From: JBLUOA01 sp048060095 | GTDB taxonomy: Bacteria; Pseudomonadota; Alphaproteobacteria; Rhodobacterales; Rhodobacteraceae | DNA: 64,000 nucleotides | Reading direction: 5' to 3' | Assembly (NCBI RefSeq): GCF_048060095.1 | Contig: NZ_JBLUOA010000001.1 | Location: 1,984,001 to 2,048,000 of the forward strand | Shown here: positions 52,389-63,873 of the stretch, one piece after another | How the letters are laid out: each line of letters starts with the position of its first letter | How positions within the stretch are numbered: position 1 is the first letter of the stretch | Notes under the pieces: generated by a model | Database searches by the model: none | Told to the model about the DNA's origin: nothing | The model's input: the letters and a program-made list of their open reading frames with translations, nothing else | Position numbers and translations under genes: made by a program

Positions 52389-52852
52389 TCTTCCGGTGGG
52401 GTCGGTGGGCGCAATTCGCTGACAAACTTGTCAAAGTCGTCCGCAGCTTGGAAGTTCTTGTAAACGCTCGCAAATCGCACGTAGGCGACGGTGTCGATCC
52501 GGGCCAGCGACTCCATCACGATCTCACCAATCGTTTTTGACGGAATGTCGGTTTCGCCCATGCTTTCCAGCCGCCGCACGATACCGGAAATCATCTGATC
52601 CATACGCTCCGGTTCTACCGGGCGTTTCTGAAGCGCGATGCGAATGGAGCGTTCGAGTTTATCGCGGTCGAACTCCTCTCGTCGGCCATTGGTTTTGACC
52701 ACAACAAGATCCCTAAGCTGAACCCTTTCGTAGGTTGTAAACCGCCCCCCGCAAGCCGGACAGAACCGGCGGCGACGGATCGCCACGTGGTCCTCAGCCG
52801 GTCTGGAATCCTTCACCTGCGTGTCAACATTACCGCAAAATGGGCAGCGCAT
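52385..52852 (-). CDS. nrdR: Transcriptional repressor NrdR
   Basis: A 155-residue regulator of ribonucleotide reductase genes. The N-terminal zinc ribbon has CPFCG (residues 3-7) and CPACGGRFTTYE. The ATP-cone domain begins VVKTNGRREEFDRDKLERSI and continues to near residue 140. Length and motifs are canonical. It is the first gene of nrdR-ribD, an arrangement widespread in proteobacteria. Confidence 0.96.
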   Translation of the reverse strand: MRCPFCGNVDTQVKDSRPAEDHVAIRRRRFCPACGGRFTTYERVQLRDLVVVKTNGRREEFDRDKLERSIRIALQKRPVEPERMDQMISGIVRRLESMGETDIPSKTIGEIVMESLARIDTVAYVRFASVYKNFQAADDFDKFVSELRPPTPPEE

Positions 52853-52937
52853 GGCCTCTCCCTTGAGTTTCGTCCCCAGTTATCCACAATGACTATAGGG
52901 CCAACTCTAGGTTTTGGGTAGAGCGAATTCGACACCG

Positions 52938-53348
52938 CTAAACAATGCTGAGGGCGACCTGACGGACATGCGGCGCGCGGCGGTGTTCGAACAGATAAAT
53001 GCCCTGCCATGTGCCGAGGGCCAGACGCCCGTTTTCGATTGGAATGGACAGGCTGACCGGCAACAAAGCCGCCTTGATATGGGCGGGCATATCGTCCGGC
53101 CCCTCATAGGTGTGGCGTAGATAAGCCATCGCCGGATGATCCGATGGTGGCACCAGTTTTTCGAAGAACGCGGCAAGGTCCGTCTGCACATCAGGGTCGG
53201 CATTTTCTTGGATGAGAAGAGAGCACGACGTGTGGCGCACGAACAGAGTGAGCAGACGGGCCGATGCCCCGGCGCCTTCAACCTGCCGGAGCACGTGCCG
53301 GGTGATTTCGTATAGACCCGGACCCTCGGTTTGGACTGAGATATTCAA
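52938..53348 (-). CDS. YjbQ/UPF0047 family protein
   Basis: A 136-residue protein of the YjbQ family, some members of which show weak thiamine-phosphate synthase activity: LLTLFVRHTSCSLLIQENAD (residues ~32-51), YEGPDDMPAHIKAALLPVSL and GRLALGTWQGIYLFEHRRAP with the conserved His and Glu set. It starts at TTG (no better in-frame ATG or GTG upstream) and has no clear ribosome site, so the start is uncertain. Confidence 0.88.
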   Translation of the reverse strand: MNISVQTEGPGLYEITRHVLRQVEGAGASARLLTLFVRHTSCSLLIQENADPDVQTDLAAFFEKLVPPSDHPAMAYLRHTYEGPDDMPAHIKAALLPVSLSIPIENGRLALGTWQGIYLFEHRRAPHVRQVALSIV

Positions 53349-53399
53349 CGATGCACGTTGGCCCGGCTTATCTTGCGGCCTGCCGAGCGCTTCACCACG

Positions 53400-53891
53400 T
53401 TACTTCTTGAACGTCTCCAGATGCAGGATCGCGTCGCAATTCGCGCTGCCGACCGTGCCGACCCAGATATCGTAGACACCGTTCGACGGAGTGCTCAGCA
53501 CGATCTGCGCATCCAGATTGCCCGCGTCATCGTCATCCCAATACCAGTTGCCAGCGCCCGTGTTGACCAAGAGAACGGAGTCGCAGGCGCTTTGCACCCG
53601 GAACATCAATTTGAAGTTCGCGTCCTTCTGATAGTTCAGTTGGAAGTCAGGCTGGCGGATGAAATGCCCGGTGATCCGTTCGCCGGTTTGGGAATAGTAG
53701 TTGCAGCTTGTGACCTCGTGGTCGCCACCGGCCCGAAGGCTGTATTGCTGGGCCTGAAAAAGCTGGGTCGCGCTGGCGTATATCGTCGCCTCTTCCTCAT
53801 ACCGGTAGTCGGGGCACAGATGGTGGGCGGATGCCGAAGACGCAAAACTGAGCACAAACAAAGCAGTAAGACAGAAAAAGACCGAACGCAT
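53400..53891 (-). CDS. Hypothetical secreted protein with PPC-like C-terminal domain
   Basis: A 163-residue exported protein. The signal peptide MRSVFFCLTALFVLSFASSA (cleavage after SASA) is followed by a tyrosine- and asparagine-rich domain with four cysteines. The C-terminal half (DSVLLVNTGAGNWYWDDDDA, STPSNGVYDIWVGTVGSANC) resembles bacterial pre-peptidase/PPC beta domains that bind surfaces or carbohydrate. The function is unknown. It has GAGGAG before the ATG and appears monocistronic. Confidence 0.75.
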   Translation of the reverse strand: MRSVFFCLTALFVLSFASSASAHHLCPDYRYEEEATIYASATQLFQAQQYSLRAGGDHEVTSCNYYSQTGERITGHFIRQPDFQLNYQKDANFKLMFRVQSACDSVLLVNTGAGNWYWDDDDAGNLDAQIVLSTPSNGVYDIWVGTVGSANCDAILHLETFKK

Positions 53892-54008
53892 AATAAAACT
53901 CCTCTCATCAGAATGCGGACAGCTTAACTGCGGGTTGTGGCAATGGAAGGTTTTTTGCGTGGCAACGTTAAGAAATCTTGGCTTGGTCGCCGCAATCGTC
54001 GCGCCAAT

Positions 54009-54470
54009 TTATGGTGCCAAGCCCCCGTCAACGAACCGTGTCCGAAGCGTTGGATCGGGCATCATGCAGGTGTCATAACGACCAAAGATCCGATACCGAT
54101 TGCGGGCGATGCGGTGGTAGAGGAAATCTTTGATCGGGCCCGGAAGAAAGCGCAGCACGGACAGCGCGACCCAAACACCGCCAATGGCGCGCATTGCATG
54201 GCAGAACGCATCAAGCCGTTGGTAGATCAGCCCGTCGATGATGACGATGTTGGTTTCGTATTCATCCGTCGGCAAGTTCAGCGCGTGATACAGACGCTCC
54301 CCCAATTTCGACTGTGCGACGGCGAAGGCGAACCGTTCTTTCTGATCGTGCCGCAGCACAAAGCGGAAGAAGCCAGAGCACAAAACGCACTCGCCATCAA
54401 AGACGATCAAATCGCGGTCGGAAAGCGCGTGTTGCAGATCGTCAGGAAGGAATGAAGTCGGCGTCACCAT
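54009..54470 (-). CDS. DCC-family thiol-disulfide protein (DUF393)
   Basis: A 153-residue protein with the family signature LIVFDGECVLCSGFFRFVLR near residues 20-39, in which DGExxxC-xC forms the DCC motif with a CxxC-like pair. LPTDEYETNIVIIDG and the C-terminal NRYRIFGRYDTCMMPDP agree with DUF393. Members are thioredoxin-fold-like and their reaction is not known. It lies after the rpoD terminator and is transcribed in the same direction. Confidence 0.88.
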   Translation of the reverse strand: MVTPTSFLPDDLQHALSDRDLIVFDGECVLCSGFFRFVLRHDQKERFAFAVAQSKLGERLYHALNLPTDEYETNIVIIDGLIYQRLDAFCHAMRAIGGVWVALSVLRFLPGPIKDFLYHRIARNRYRIFGRYDTCMMPDPTLRTRFVDGGLAP

Positions 54471-54473
54471 GGC

Positions 54474-54500
54474 AAAGAAAAACGGCGCCCGAAGGCGCCG
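54474..54500 (-). terminator. Rho-independent terminator of rpoD
   Basis: On the minus strand CGGCGCC (54500-54494) pairs with GGCGCCG (54489-54483) around a TTCG tetraloop, followed by TTTTTCTTT (54482-54474). It begins six bases after the rpoD stop. The UUCG loop with C-G closure is an especially stable fold. Confidence 0.93.
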
Positions 54501-54506
54501 CTTTGA

Positions 54507-56501
<1,995 letters not shown>

Positions 56502-56613
56502 TCAAAGCTCCTCGGCGAAGGCGGCTGATTCGGTCTGAAACGAATCAATAACGGGACGAAGTGATTCGCAACCCGTTTACCTTGTTTTGTTTAGTTTTAA
56601 CCTACCAAAGCCC

Positions 56614-58569
56614 TCAGGTGTTGCCCCCGGACCCCTTGGTAAATGTGATCTTCTTCAGCAGTTCATCGAATCGCGAGCGTTCGTCTTTGTTCAGTGCTGC
56701 ACCGTTATCGGCAATGTCATACTCCGCCGTATCTTCCGTTTCTGACCGTTCTGCACGGTTGCGTGCTTCGGCGGCTTGACCCAATCGCCAGGTCAGCCCT
56801 TCATCAGCAACACCGGACAAATCCTGAACGGCGTCCTCAATCTCTCGCGTTATGCCGCGTCGTGCTTCGAGTTTTGCGAGTTCCTCAGCGACGCATAAGG
56901 CCGCTATTTCGATATCGCCTGGGTTTCGCACGGTGGGGGCGAGGCTGACATGGCTTGCCGCCAGCAGTTTTTCAAGGGCATCAACGCCAATTTCCGCTTC
57001 AATTTTTGCGCGGCAGTCGTCGCCCTCCCCGGCGTGGCGCAGCAGGGCGGTTCGCAGCGCGTTGTGATCTTGGGTGGACAGTTCCATCCGCTCAAGCTCG
57101 CTCTCGAATTGTTCGACCAAATCGGGGTGCAGCAACAGCGTCGCCAGAATGACCGCTTCGTGCAGCGCCTCTTGCACCCGCGCGCCCGCCGCGAGGATGG
57201 AGCTTTTAGTGCCGGAAAGCGGTGCCATTGGCGGCGCGTTGAACCCGCCCTTGGATTTGCGAAACCCGCCCTGTTGCGGACGACGGTTGCCGAACAGTTC
57301 CCACCGGAGGCGCTTGATTTCCTCACCGTAGTGGTTGCGGATCGACGGATCGCGGATCGTCTTGATCGCAGCACGCAGCGATTTGTCGAGCGCGGCTTTC
57401 CGCTCCGGACTGTCGAAATTCTTGCCTTCGGTTTCGCGACGCCACAGCAAGCTGACCATTGGCTGCGCTTGATCTATCAGCTTTTGCATCGCGCCCGCCC
57501 CGCGTGCTTTCAGAAGGTCGTCGGGGTCTTCGCCCTCGGGCATCAGCGCGAACCGTAGTGATTGACCCGCCTCAAGCAGCGGCAGCGCAAGGTCGATCAA
57601 CCGCATCGCGGCCTGAAGTCCGGCGCGGTCGCCATCAAGCGCAATGATCGGCTCTGGCGCGATGCGCCAGAGCAGCCTGATCTGATCTTCGGTAATGGCG
57701 GTTCCAAGCGGCGCGACGGTCGCGGAAAACCCCGCCTCCGCCAAGGCGATCACGTCCATATACCCTTCGGCGACGATCAGCGGCTGGCCCTTGCCCGCGG
57801 CTTCCCGCGCGGGACCCTGGTTGTAGAGGGTCCGCCCCTTGTCGAATAACGGAGTCTCCGGCGAATTCAGATACTTGGCGCGCGCATTGGGTGACATCGC
57901 CCGCCCGCCCAGCGCAATCGCCCGCCCGCGCGTGTCCCGGATCGGAAAGATGATCCGGTCGCGGAAGCGGTCATAGGGCTGGCCGCCATCATCGGGCCGC
58001 GCGGCAAGACCCGAGTCAACGATCAGGTCCGGCGACACACCCTTGCCGGTCAGATGCTGGAAAACACCCTGCCGGGCGTCTGGTGCAAATCCGATCTCAA
58101 AAGTGTCTTGCGTCGCGGGCTGCATCCGCCGCCGTTCCAGGTATTCGCGGGCGTCCGTGGCGCCACCCGTTTTCAGTTGCAGACGGTAATACTGGACCGC
58201 CTGCTCCATCACTTCGGCAAGTTCGGTGCGGTAATCCGCTTTCGCCTGCGCTTGGGGATCTTGCTTGGGCACGGGCATTCCGGCTTCCCGCGCCAGAATC
58301 TCAATCGCTTCCATGAAGCCGACGTTTTCGGTTTCCCGCACGAAGGAAATCGCATCGCCCTTCGCGTGACAACCGAAGCAGTAGTAAAACCCTTTCCGGT
58401 CATCCACATGAAAAGACGCGGTTTTTTCCTGATGAAAGGGACATGGCGCCCACATATCGCCCTTGCCCTGATTGGATTTTCGGCTGTCCCACATCACCTT
58501 GCGCCCGACAACCTGCGACAGGCTGGTGCGGGTGCGAAGTTCGTCAAGGAAACCGGGGGGCAGACTCAT
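56614..58569 (-). CDS. dnaG: DNA primase DnaG
   Basis: A 651-residue primase. The N-terminal CHC2 zinc finger is WAPCPFHQEKTASFHVDDRK then YYCFGCHAKGD (residues ~40-71). The RNA polymerase basic segment is GGRAMSPNARAKYLNSPETP. The TOPRIM domain (~265-350) has LIVAEGYMDVIALAEAG and PIIALDGDRAGLQAA. A C-terminal DnaB-interaction region occupies the last ~150 residues. It lays down primers for replication. dnaG-rpoD adjacency is the standard macromolecular-synthesis arrangement, with 112 bases between them. Confidence 0.97.
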   Translation of the reverse strand: MSLPPGFLDELRTRTSLSQVVGRKVMWDSRKSNQGKGDMWAPCPFHQEKTASFHVDDRKGFYYCFGCHAKGDAISFVRETENVGFMEAIEILAREAGMPVPKQDPQAQAKADYRTELAEVMEQAVQYYRLQLKTGGATDAREYLERRRMQPATQDTFEIGFAPDARQGVFQHLTGKGVSPDLIVDSGLAARPDDGGQPYDRFRDRIIFPIRDTRGRAIALGGRAMSPNARAKYLNSPETPLFDKGRTLYNQGPAREAAGKGQPLIVAEGYMDVIALAEAGFSATVAPLGTAITEDQIRLLWRIAPEPIIALDGDRAGLQAAMRLIDLALPLLEAGQSLRFALMPEGEDPDDLLKARGAGAMQKLIDQAQPMVSLLWRRETEGKNFDSPERKAALDKSLRAAIKTIRDPSIRNHYGEEIKRLRWELFGNRRPQQGGFRKSKGGFNAPPMAPLSGTKSSILAAGARVQEALHEAVILATLLLHPDLVEQFESELERMELSTQDHNALRTALLRHAGEGDDCRAKIEAEIGVDALEKLLAASHVSLAPTVRNPGDIEIAALCVAEELAKLEARRGITREIEDAVQDLSGVADEGLTWRLGQAAEARNRAERSETEDTAEYDIADNGAALNKDERSRFDELLKKITFTKGSGGNT

Positions 58570-58638
58570 CCGCGCAGTATCAGGCGAAGCCGGGTCACTT
58601 GTCCAGATACCGAAATCGTCGCCCAGCGCCTTTGTGCG

Positions 58639-59172
58639 CTACGGTCTGGCCGAAAGTGTCCGCATCGGACCTTCAAGATCATGCACTGCCGTCCGGGCGA
58701 AGGATCGCATGACCATAACCTCAAACGCGTGTTCATCGACCCGTGTGATCGACGCCATCATATGCTGAAGCTCGGTTCGCGCGGTGCTGCCGACCGCAAA
58801 CTTGGCCAACCGAAGGTCGACCGGAACCAAACGGGCGAGGATATCTTCCGCAGCCGCGCCCTCCAGCCGCATCACCGCCCACGCGTCGGACTGATCGGTG
58901 ATAGCAGCATATTTCGCAACGTCGCCCGGCACCGGAGCACCAAGCACCATCGCCACCCCCTGCCCGAACCAAATCGCCCGCGCGTTCCCCTTGCCCGTCG
59001 TCCTGTTGGGCGGCGGAATCGGCAGGCCCAGCGCTTTTCCAACTGCCTTTTCCTGCCCGTCATAGAAGGCGACCGATGTGATCCGATCCGGCTCAACCTC
59101 TGACAGGGTGCAATCGCCAATCGTGATCGGCAGCAGGCCATCGCAGGGAGTTTTTGCCGTCAACTCAGTCAC
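58639..59172 (-). CDS. soxG: Sarcosine oxidase gamma subunit
   Basis: A 177-residue subunit of heterotetrameric sarcosine oxidase. The C-terminal half resembles the SoxG/GcvT-like fold (AITDQSDAWAVMRLEGAAAE, VPVDLRLAKFAVGSTARTEL, ...FEVMVMRSFARTAVHDLEG). Translation most likely begins at the GTG at 59172, which overlaps the soxA stop; a longer frame upstream lies within soxA. It is the last gene of soxB-D-A-G. Confidence 0.9.
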   Translation of the reverse strand: MTELTAKTPCDGLLPITIGDCTLSEVEPDRITSVAFYDGQEKAVGKALGLPIPPPNRTTGKGNARAIWFGQGVAMVLGAPVPGDVAKYAAITDQSDAWAVMRLEGAAAEDILARLVPVDLRLAKFAVGSTARTELQHMMASITRVDEHAFEVMVMRSFARTAVHDLEGPMRTLSARP

Positions 59173-62098
59173 GAACCTTCTCCCCGCTTGGATCGTGCAT
59201 GACCGGATCGCAGACCTCGCACAGCGTTTCGACATCACGCAGGTGATCGACCATGCGCACGACCTCTCCGTGACGGGCGCGGCCGCGTTTCAGGAAACCA
59301 AGCCCCAGAAAGCAACCAAACGTGGGCGAGAACCCGACGGAGGTTATATAGCCCTGATCGTTGACCCGAACCGCCTCATCCGCCTCGTTGAACAGATGCG
59401 CGCCGGCGGTCAGTTGCTTGACCGTGCCGACTGGTTTCAGGCCGACGAGCTGCTCTCTGTCCTCCTCCACCAAACCGGGTCGGGCCGCCGCAGTCTTGCC
59501 GATACAATCCTTCTTGGCGCTGATCATCCGTTCCATGCCGATGTCGAACGCGGTCACGCGACCATGAATCTCAGCGTGGGTGATGAATCCCTTTTCGATC
59601 CGCAAAACGTTCAACGCCTCCATGCCGTAGGGGCCGCCATCCAGACCCTCGGCCCGCGCAACCAGTTCCCGAAACAGCGCGTCGCCGTAACGCGCGGGAA
59701 AAGCGATTTCGTAGGCGTGTTCGCCTGAGAACGAGATACGGAACAACCGCCCGTCAACACCCGATATCGACACCTCGCCACACGCCATGAACGGCCAGCT
59801 TTCGTTGTCGATTGGCACGTCGAGCAAACCGTTCAACAGATCCCGAGATTTCGGCCCCGCCACGGCAAACTGCGCCCATTGCTCCGTGACCGAGATCATC
59901 CGAACGTCCAATTCCGGCCGCAGGCATTGGTGCACGAATTCCAGATGCCGCATCGCCTGCCCCGCCGCCGCCGTCGTCGTCGTCATGACATAGTGGTTTT
60001 CGCCGAGCCGCGCGGTAGTTCCGTCATCCATCACATGCCCATCTTCCCTGAGCATGAGCCCATAGCGCGTGCGGCCAACCTTCAGTGTCGATAACGTGTT
60101 GATGTAGACGAAATCCAGAAACGCGGCGGTGTCCTTGCCCTGAATGTCAATCTTGCCAAGCGTGGAGACATCGCAAACCCCCACGCTGTCGCGCACCATA
60201 TTAACTTCTCGGTCGCAGGACTGGCGCCAGGTCTGCTCTCCGGGTTTCGGGAAATAGCTTGGCCGATACCAAAGCCCCGCCTCGATCATCGGCGCGGCGC
60301 GTTCGATGGTTGCGTCGTGGGACGTGGTGAACCGTTCCGGCGCAAAGCCCTTCCCTCGCGCGCCCGCTCCAAGCGCCGCGATGGCGACCGGAGTATACGG
60401 CGGGCGGAATGTCGTCGTCCCGGTGTCCGGTATGGATCGCCCGGTCGCATCCGCCAAAATCGCCAGTGCGTTAACGTTCGAATTCTTGCCCTGATCCGTC
60501 GCCATGCCTTGCGTCGTATAACGCTTCATATGCTCGACAGACCGGTAATTTTCCCGCGCCGCCTGCGCGACATCCTTGGTCGTCACGTCGTTCTGAAAAT
60601 CAAGCCACGCCCGCCCCTTCGCCGATACCTGCCAAAGCGGAGAGATTGCGTAGCGGCTGTCCTCCGCCACAGGCGGCTTCGCTGGCGGAGCGTTAAATCC
60701 CAGATCGCCAACCGCCTCCGCCGCACATTTCGCGCCAGAGGCTAGCGCCTCTGCCGTGGTGAATACACCTGCCGCCGCGCCCGCGACGGTCAGCCCCGGC
60801 ACATTGCCCGGCGTCGGAACAAACGCGCTGATCGTGTCATCCCATGTCGGTCGCCCGCCCATGTGGCACGTCAGATGAACCGAGGGGTTCCAGCCGCCCG
60901 ACACGGCGAGGCAATCCGCGGCGATGGTCTGCGTGCCAGACCCGGTGCGCACGGAAACCTCCCGCAGCCCCAACCGCCCCTTCGTGCCGACAACCTCGGC
61001 CCCGGTCAGCACAGGGTAATCCGCTGATATATCGGCGTCTGCGCGGCTGTCGATCAGCGCCGCAACCTCAACCCCCGCAGCAACCAAATCGCGGGCAGTC
61101 CGATGCGCGTCGTCGTTGTTGCCAAACACCGCCACACGCTGCCCCGGCGCGACGCCCCATCGGTTGAGGTAGGCCCGAACCGCCCCGGCGAGCATAACTC
61201 CCGGTCGGTCGTTCATTGGAAACGCAATCGGACGTTCCAAAGCACCGGCACAGAGCACCGTGCGCTTCGCCACGATCCGCCAAAAACACTCCGTCGACGC
61301 GTTGGCGTCGGGCGCTGCTATGTGGTGCGTCACGCGCTCCAGCGCGCCGTATGTTCCTTGGTCATAAGCTCCGGTCACGGTCGTGCGCCGCATGATCCGC
61401 ACGTTATCCATCGCCTCAAGCTCGGCGCGGATCTCGTCAACCCAGACATGGCCCGGCTTGCCGTCGACCTCCTCCACCTCGGCAAGCAAACGCCCGCCCA
61501 GGCGGTTATCCTCCTCGGCAAGGATCACATCTGCCCCCGCTTGCGCCGCCGTCAGCACCGCCATCAATCCGGCAGGCCCGCCACCAATGACCAACAGGTC
61601 GCAAAACGCAAAGGCTTTTTCGTAAGTCTCGCTGTCTGCGACACCGGAAAGCCCGCCTAAGCCAGCAGCCCGGCGGATCACTGGTTCATACAGTTTTTCC
61701 CAAAAGGACCGCGGCCACATGAAGGTCTTGTAGTAAAACCCAGCTGACAGAAAGCGCGACAGCAAATCGTTCACCGCCAAAGCATCGAAAGAGACTGAGG
61801 GCCACGCGTTCTGGCTACGCGTCACCAACCCTGCATGAACCTCCTGCATTGTCGCGCGCACGTTCGGTGTCTGCGACGCGCCCTCGCCAACAGTCAAAAG
61901 CGCGTTTGGCTCCTCGCTCCCGGCCGTCAGGATTCCCCGAGGGCGATGATATTTGAAACTGCGCCCGACAAGCTTGATGTCATTGGCAAGCAGCGCCGAA
62001 GCCACCGTGTCACCGGCAAAGCCCTGCACCTCGTGCCCGTCAAACCGGAACGGAATCGGCGCTTGACGATCCACCAATCCACGATCTGCGATCCTCAT
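59165..62098 (-). CDS. soxA: Sarcosine oxidase alpha subunit
   Basis: A 977-residue NAD-binding subunit. The N-terminus (FRFDGHEVQGFAGDTVASAL) is a 2Fe-2S-ferredoxin-like fold without the cluster cysteines. A Rossmann FAD/NAD domain starts at ~165 (LLVIGGGPAGLMAVLTAAQA), and the C-terminal ~380 residues form a GcvT-like folate-binding domain (MVRDSVGVCDVSTLGKIDIQ, EKGFITHAEIHGRVTAFDIG). The tetramer oxidises sarcosine to glycine and passes the methylene group to tetrahydrofolate. It overlaps soxD by 4 bases and soxG by 8 bases. Confidence 0.96.
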   Translation of the reverse strand: MRIADRGLVDRQAPIPFRFDGHEVQGFAGDTVASALLANDIKLVGRSFKYHRPRGILTAGSEEPNALLTVGEGASQTPNVRATMQEVHAGLVTRSQNAWPSVSFDALAVNDLLSRFLSAGFYYKTFMWPRSFWEKLYEPVIRRAAGLGGLSGVADSETYEKAFAFCDLLVIGGGPAGLMAVLTAAQAGADVILAEEDNRLGGRLLAEVEEVDGKPGHVWVDEIRAELEAMDNVRIMRRTTVTGAYDQGTYGALERVTHHIAAPDANASTECFWRIVAKRTVLCAGALERPIAFPMNDRPGVMLAGAVRAYLNRWGVAPGQRVAVFGNNDDAHRTARDLVAAGVEVAALIDSRADADISADYPVLTGAEVVGTKGRLGLREVSVRTGSGTQTIAADCLAVSGGWNPSVHLTCHMGGRPTWDDTISAFVPTPGNVPGLTVAGAAAGVFTTAEALASGAKCAAEAVGDLGFNAPPAKPPVAEDSRYAISPLWQVSAKGRAWLDFQNDVTTKDVAQAARENYRSVEHMKRYTTQGMATDQGKNSNVNALAILADATGRSIPDTGTTTFRPPYTPVAIAALGAGARGKGFAPERFTTSHDATIERAAPMIEAGLWYRPSYFPKPGEQTWRQSCDREVNMVRDSVGVCDVSTLGKIDIQGKDTAAFLDFVYINTLSTLKVGRTRYGLMLREDGHVMDDGTTARLGENHYVMTTTTAAAGQAMRHLEFVHQCLRPELDVRMISVTEQWAQFAVAGPKSRDLLNGLLDVPIDNESWPFMACGEVSISGVDGRLFRISFSGEHAYEIAFPARYGDALFRELVARAEGLDGGPYGMEALNVLRIEKGFITHAEIHGRVTAFDIGMERMISAKKDCIGKTAAARPGLVEEDREQLVGLKPVGTVKQLTAGAHLFNEADEAVRVNDQGYITSVGFSPTFGCFLGLGFLKRGRARHGEVVRMVDHLRDVETLCEVCDPVMHDPSGEKVRD

Positions 62099-62370
62099 GC
62101 GCTGGTCCCTTGTTTCAGATCCCGCGCCAAGACGCTCGACAGAACCTCATGCGTGACCGTGTTGCGCGTGACAACAACCCAAGCCGAACAGCCCGCCTCA
62201 TGATACCAAAGATCCTTTGTCACGCCCGCCGGGTTTTCACGATTGTGGATGTAGTCATCCCACGCCACGTCGCCTGCATCCGGCGCGGGCCGATCCAAGG
62301 CGATTGCATCCCCGACATAGTAAAATTCGCGCCGGTCCCGCTCACCGCATATCGGACAGGTGATCCTCAT
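62095..62370 (-). CDS. soxD: Sarcosine oxidase delta subunit
   Basis: A 91-residue zinc-binding subunit. The N-terminal CPICGERDRREFYYVGDA and the later His/Cys positions (WYHEAGCSAWVVVTRNT) match SoxD of the four-subunit enzyme, which holds structural zinc. It lies between soxB and soxA, overlaps the latter by 4 bases and is 69 bases after soxB. Confidence 0.95.
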   Translation of the reverse strand: MRITCPICGERDRREFYYVGDAIALDRPAPDAGDVAWDDYIHNRENPAGVTKDLWYHEAGCSAWVVVTRNTVTHEVLSSVLARDLKQGTSA

Positions 62371-62439
62371 TGCGCCACCCCGGCAAAACCGCTTTCCGCA
62401 AATATCCTCGCCGAAGGCATCCGACCCTCTCCGAAAATG

Positions 62440-63693
62440 CTAATGCAGATTGTGTTGCGCACCGGTGCCCTCCTCATCCATCAGGCCGCGCCCGGTGCGG
62501 AACCGATCCAACCGATACCCGGCCGCCGGTTCGTGGTGAAGTCCGGTCGCCATCAGATGCGCAAAGCTGAAACCGGACCCCGGCACCGCCTTGAACCCGC
62601 CGTAGCACCAACCGCAATCGATAAACAGACCGTCGGTATCGGTCTTGTCGATGATGGGCGATCCGTCCGGCGTCATGTCCATGATCCCGCCCCAGCTTCG
62701 CAAGACCTTCGCCTTGCCGATCATCGGCATCAGCGCCATCCCGGCTTCCATCACATGCTCGACCATCGGTAAGTTCCCGCGTTGGGCGTAAGACGCGTAA
62801 AAATCGAGATCCCCGCCAAACACCAAACCGCCTTTATCTGACTGGCTGATATAGAAGTGGCCCATGCCAAAGCTGACGACGTGGTCGATGCAGGGCTTCA
62901 ACCCTTCGGTCACAAAGGCTTGCAAAACATGGGATTCAATTGGCAGCCGCATCCCAGCCATCGCAGCGACCTGACCGGACCGACCGGCGACAACGATGCC
63001 GACCTTTTTCGCGCGGATCGCGCCGCGCGTCGTCTGAACCCCAGTCACACGTCCGTTTTCAATGTCGATCCCGGTCACTTCGCAGTTCTGGATGATATCA
63101 ACGCCGCGCTGGTCAGCTCCGCGAGCGTAGCCCCATGCGACCGCGTCATGGCGTGCCGTTCCACCACGCCTGTGCAGCAGCCCGCCATAAACCGGAAACC
63201 GGGCGTTGTCGAAATCAAGGTAAGGAAGATGCTCACGCACGCCATCGCGATCCAGCAGCTCCGCATCATCCCCCTGATTGACCATCGCGTTGCCGCGCCG
63301 GGCAAACGCGTCGCGCTGGCCATCCGAATGGAACAGGTTGATCAGTCCGCGCTGACTGTGCATCGCATTGAAGTTGAGGTCGGCCTCCATCCCTTCCCAA
63401 AGCTTCAGGGAATGCGAATAGAATTCGGAGTTGCCAGGCAGAAAGTAATTGGCGCGGACAATCGTGGTATTCCGGCCAACATTACCGCCCCCGATATAGC
63501 CTTTTTCAAGAACCGCGATATTGGTTATGCCGTGGTTCTTCGCCAGATAGTAGGCCGTGGAAAGGCCGTGCCCTCCGCCACCAATGATAACGGCATCGTA
63601 TTCGGATTTCGGCTCCGGGCTGCGCCAATGAGGGGTCCAACCGGCGTTTCCGGTCAAACCTTGTTTCAGAACCTGCCACGCGGAAAAGCGCAT
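62440..63693 (-). CDS. soxB: Sarcosine oxidase beta subunit
   Basis: A 417-residue catalytic flavoprotein of the DAO family. The FAD motif is AVIIGGGGHGLSTAYYLAKN (residues ~35-54). GNVGRNTTIVRANYFLPGN follows near residue 70, and the covalent FMN-attachment His region and C-terminal IDCGWCYGGFKAVPGSGFSF are typical of SoxB. I chose the ATG at 63693 (MRFSAWQVLKQGLTG), preceded by GGGAGG. The 24-base longer reading frame has no such site. It is the first gene of the sox operon. Confidence 0.96.
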   Translation of the reverse strand: MRFSAWQVLKQGLTGNAGWTPHWRSPEPKSEYDAVIIGGGGHGLSTAYYLAKNHGITNIAVLEKGYIGGGNVGRNTTIVRANYFLPGNSEFYSHSLKLWEGMEADLNFNAMHSQRGLINLFHSDGQRDAFARRGNAMVNQGDDAELLDRDGVREHLPYLDFDNARFPVYGGLLHRRGGTARHDAVAWGYARGADQRGVDIIQNCEVTGIDIENGRVTGVQTTRGAIRAKKVGIVVAGRSGQVAAMAGMRLPIESHVLQAFVTEGLKPCIDHVVSFGMGHFYISQSDKGGLVFGGDLDFYASYAQRGNLPMVEHVMEAGMALMPMIGKAKVLRSWGGIMDMTPDGSPIIDKTDTDGLFIDCGWCYGGFKAVPGSGFSFAHLMATGLHHEPAAGYRLDRFRTGRGLMDEEGTGAQHNLH

Positions 63694-63873
63694 GATCCTC
63701 CCTAACCGATCAGCCACAGTCCTACTTTGATACTGGCAATATGACCAACCGGATCATGCCTTCCCCATCGCTGCGCGACAAGAAGTTGTCACTTCGCGAC
63801 TGGGTTTGTCGGTTCTGGATGGATCGCGCCCGACAACTGCGGGCACGATCCAAACTTTGTGATCTTTGCGGTC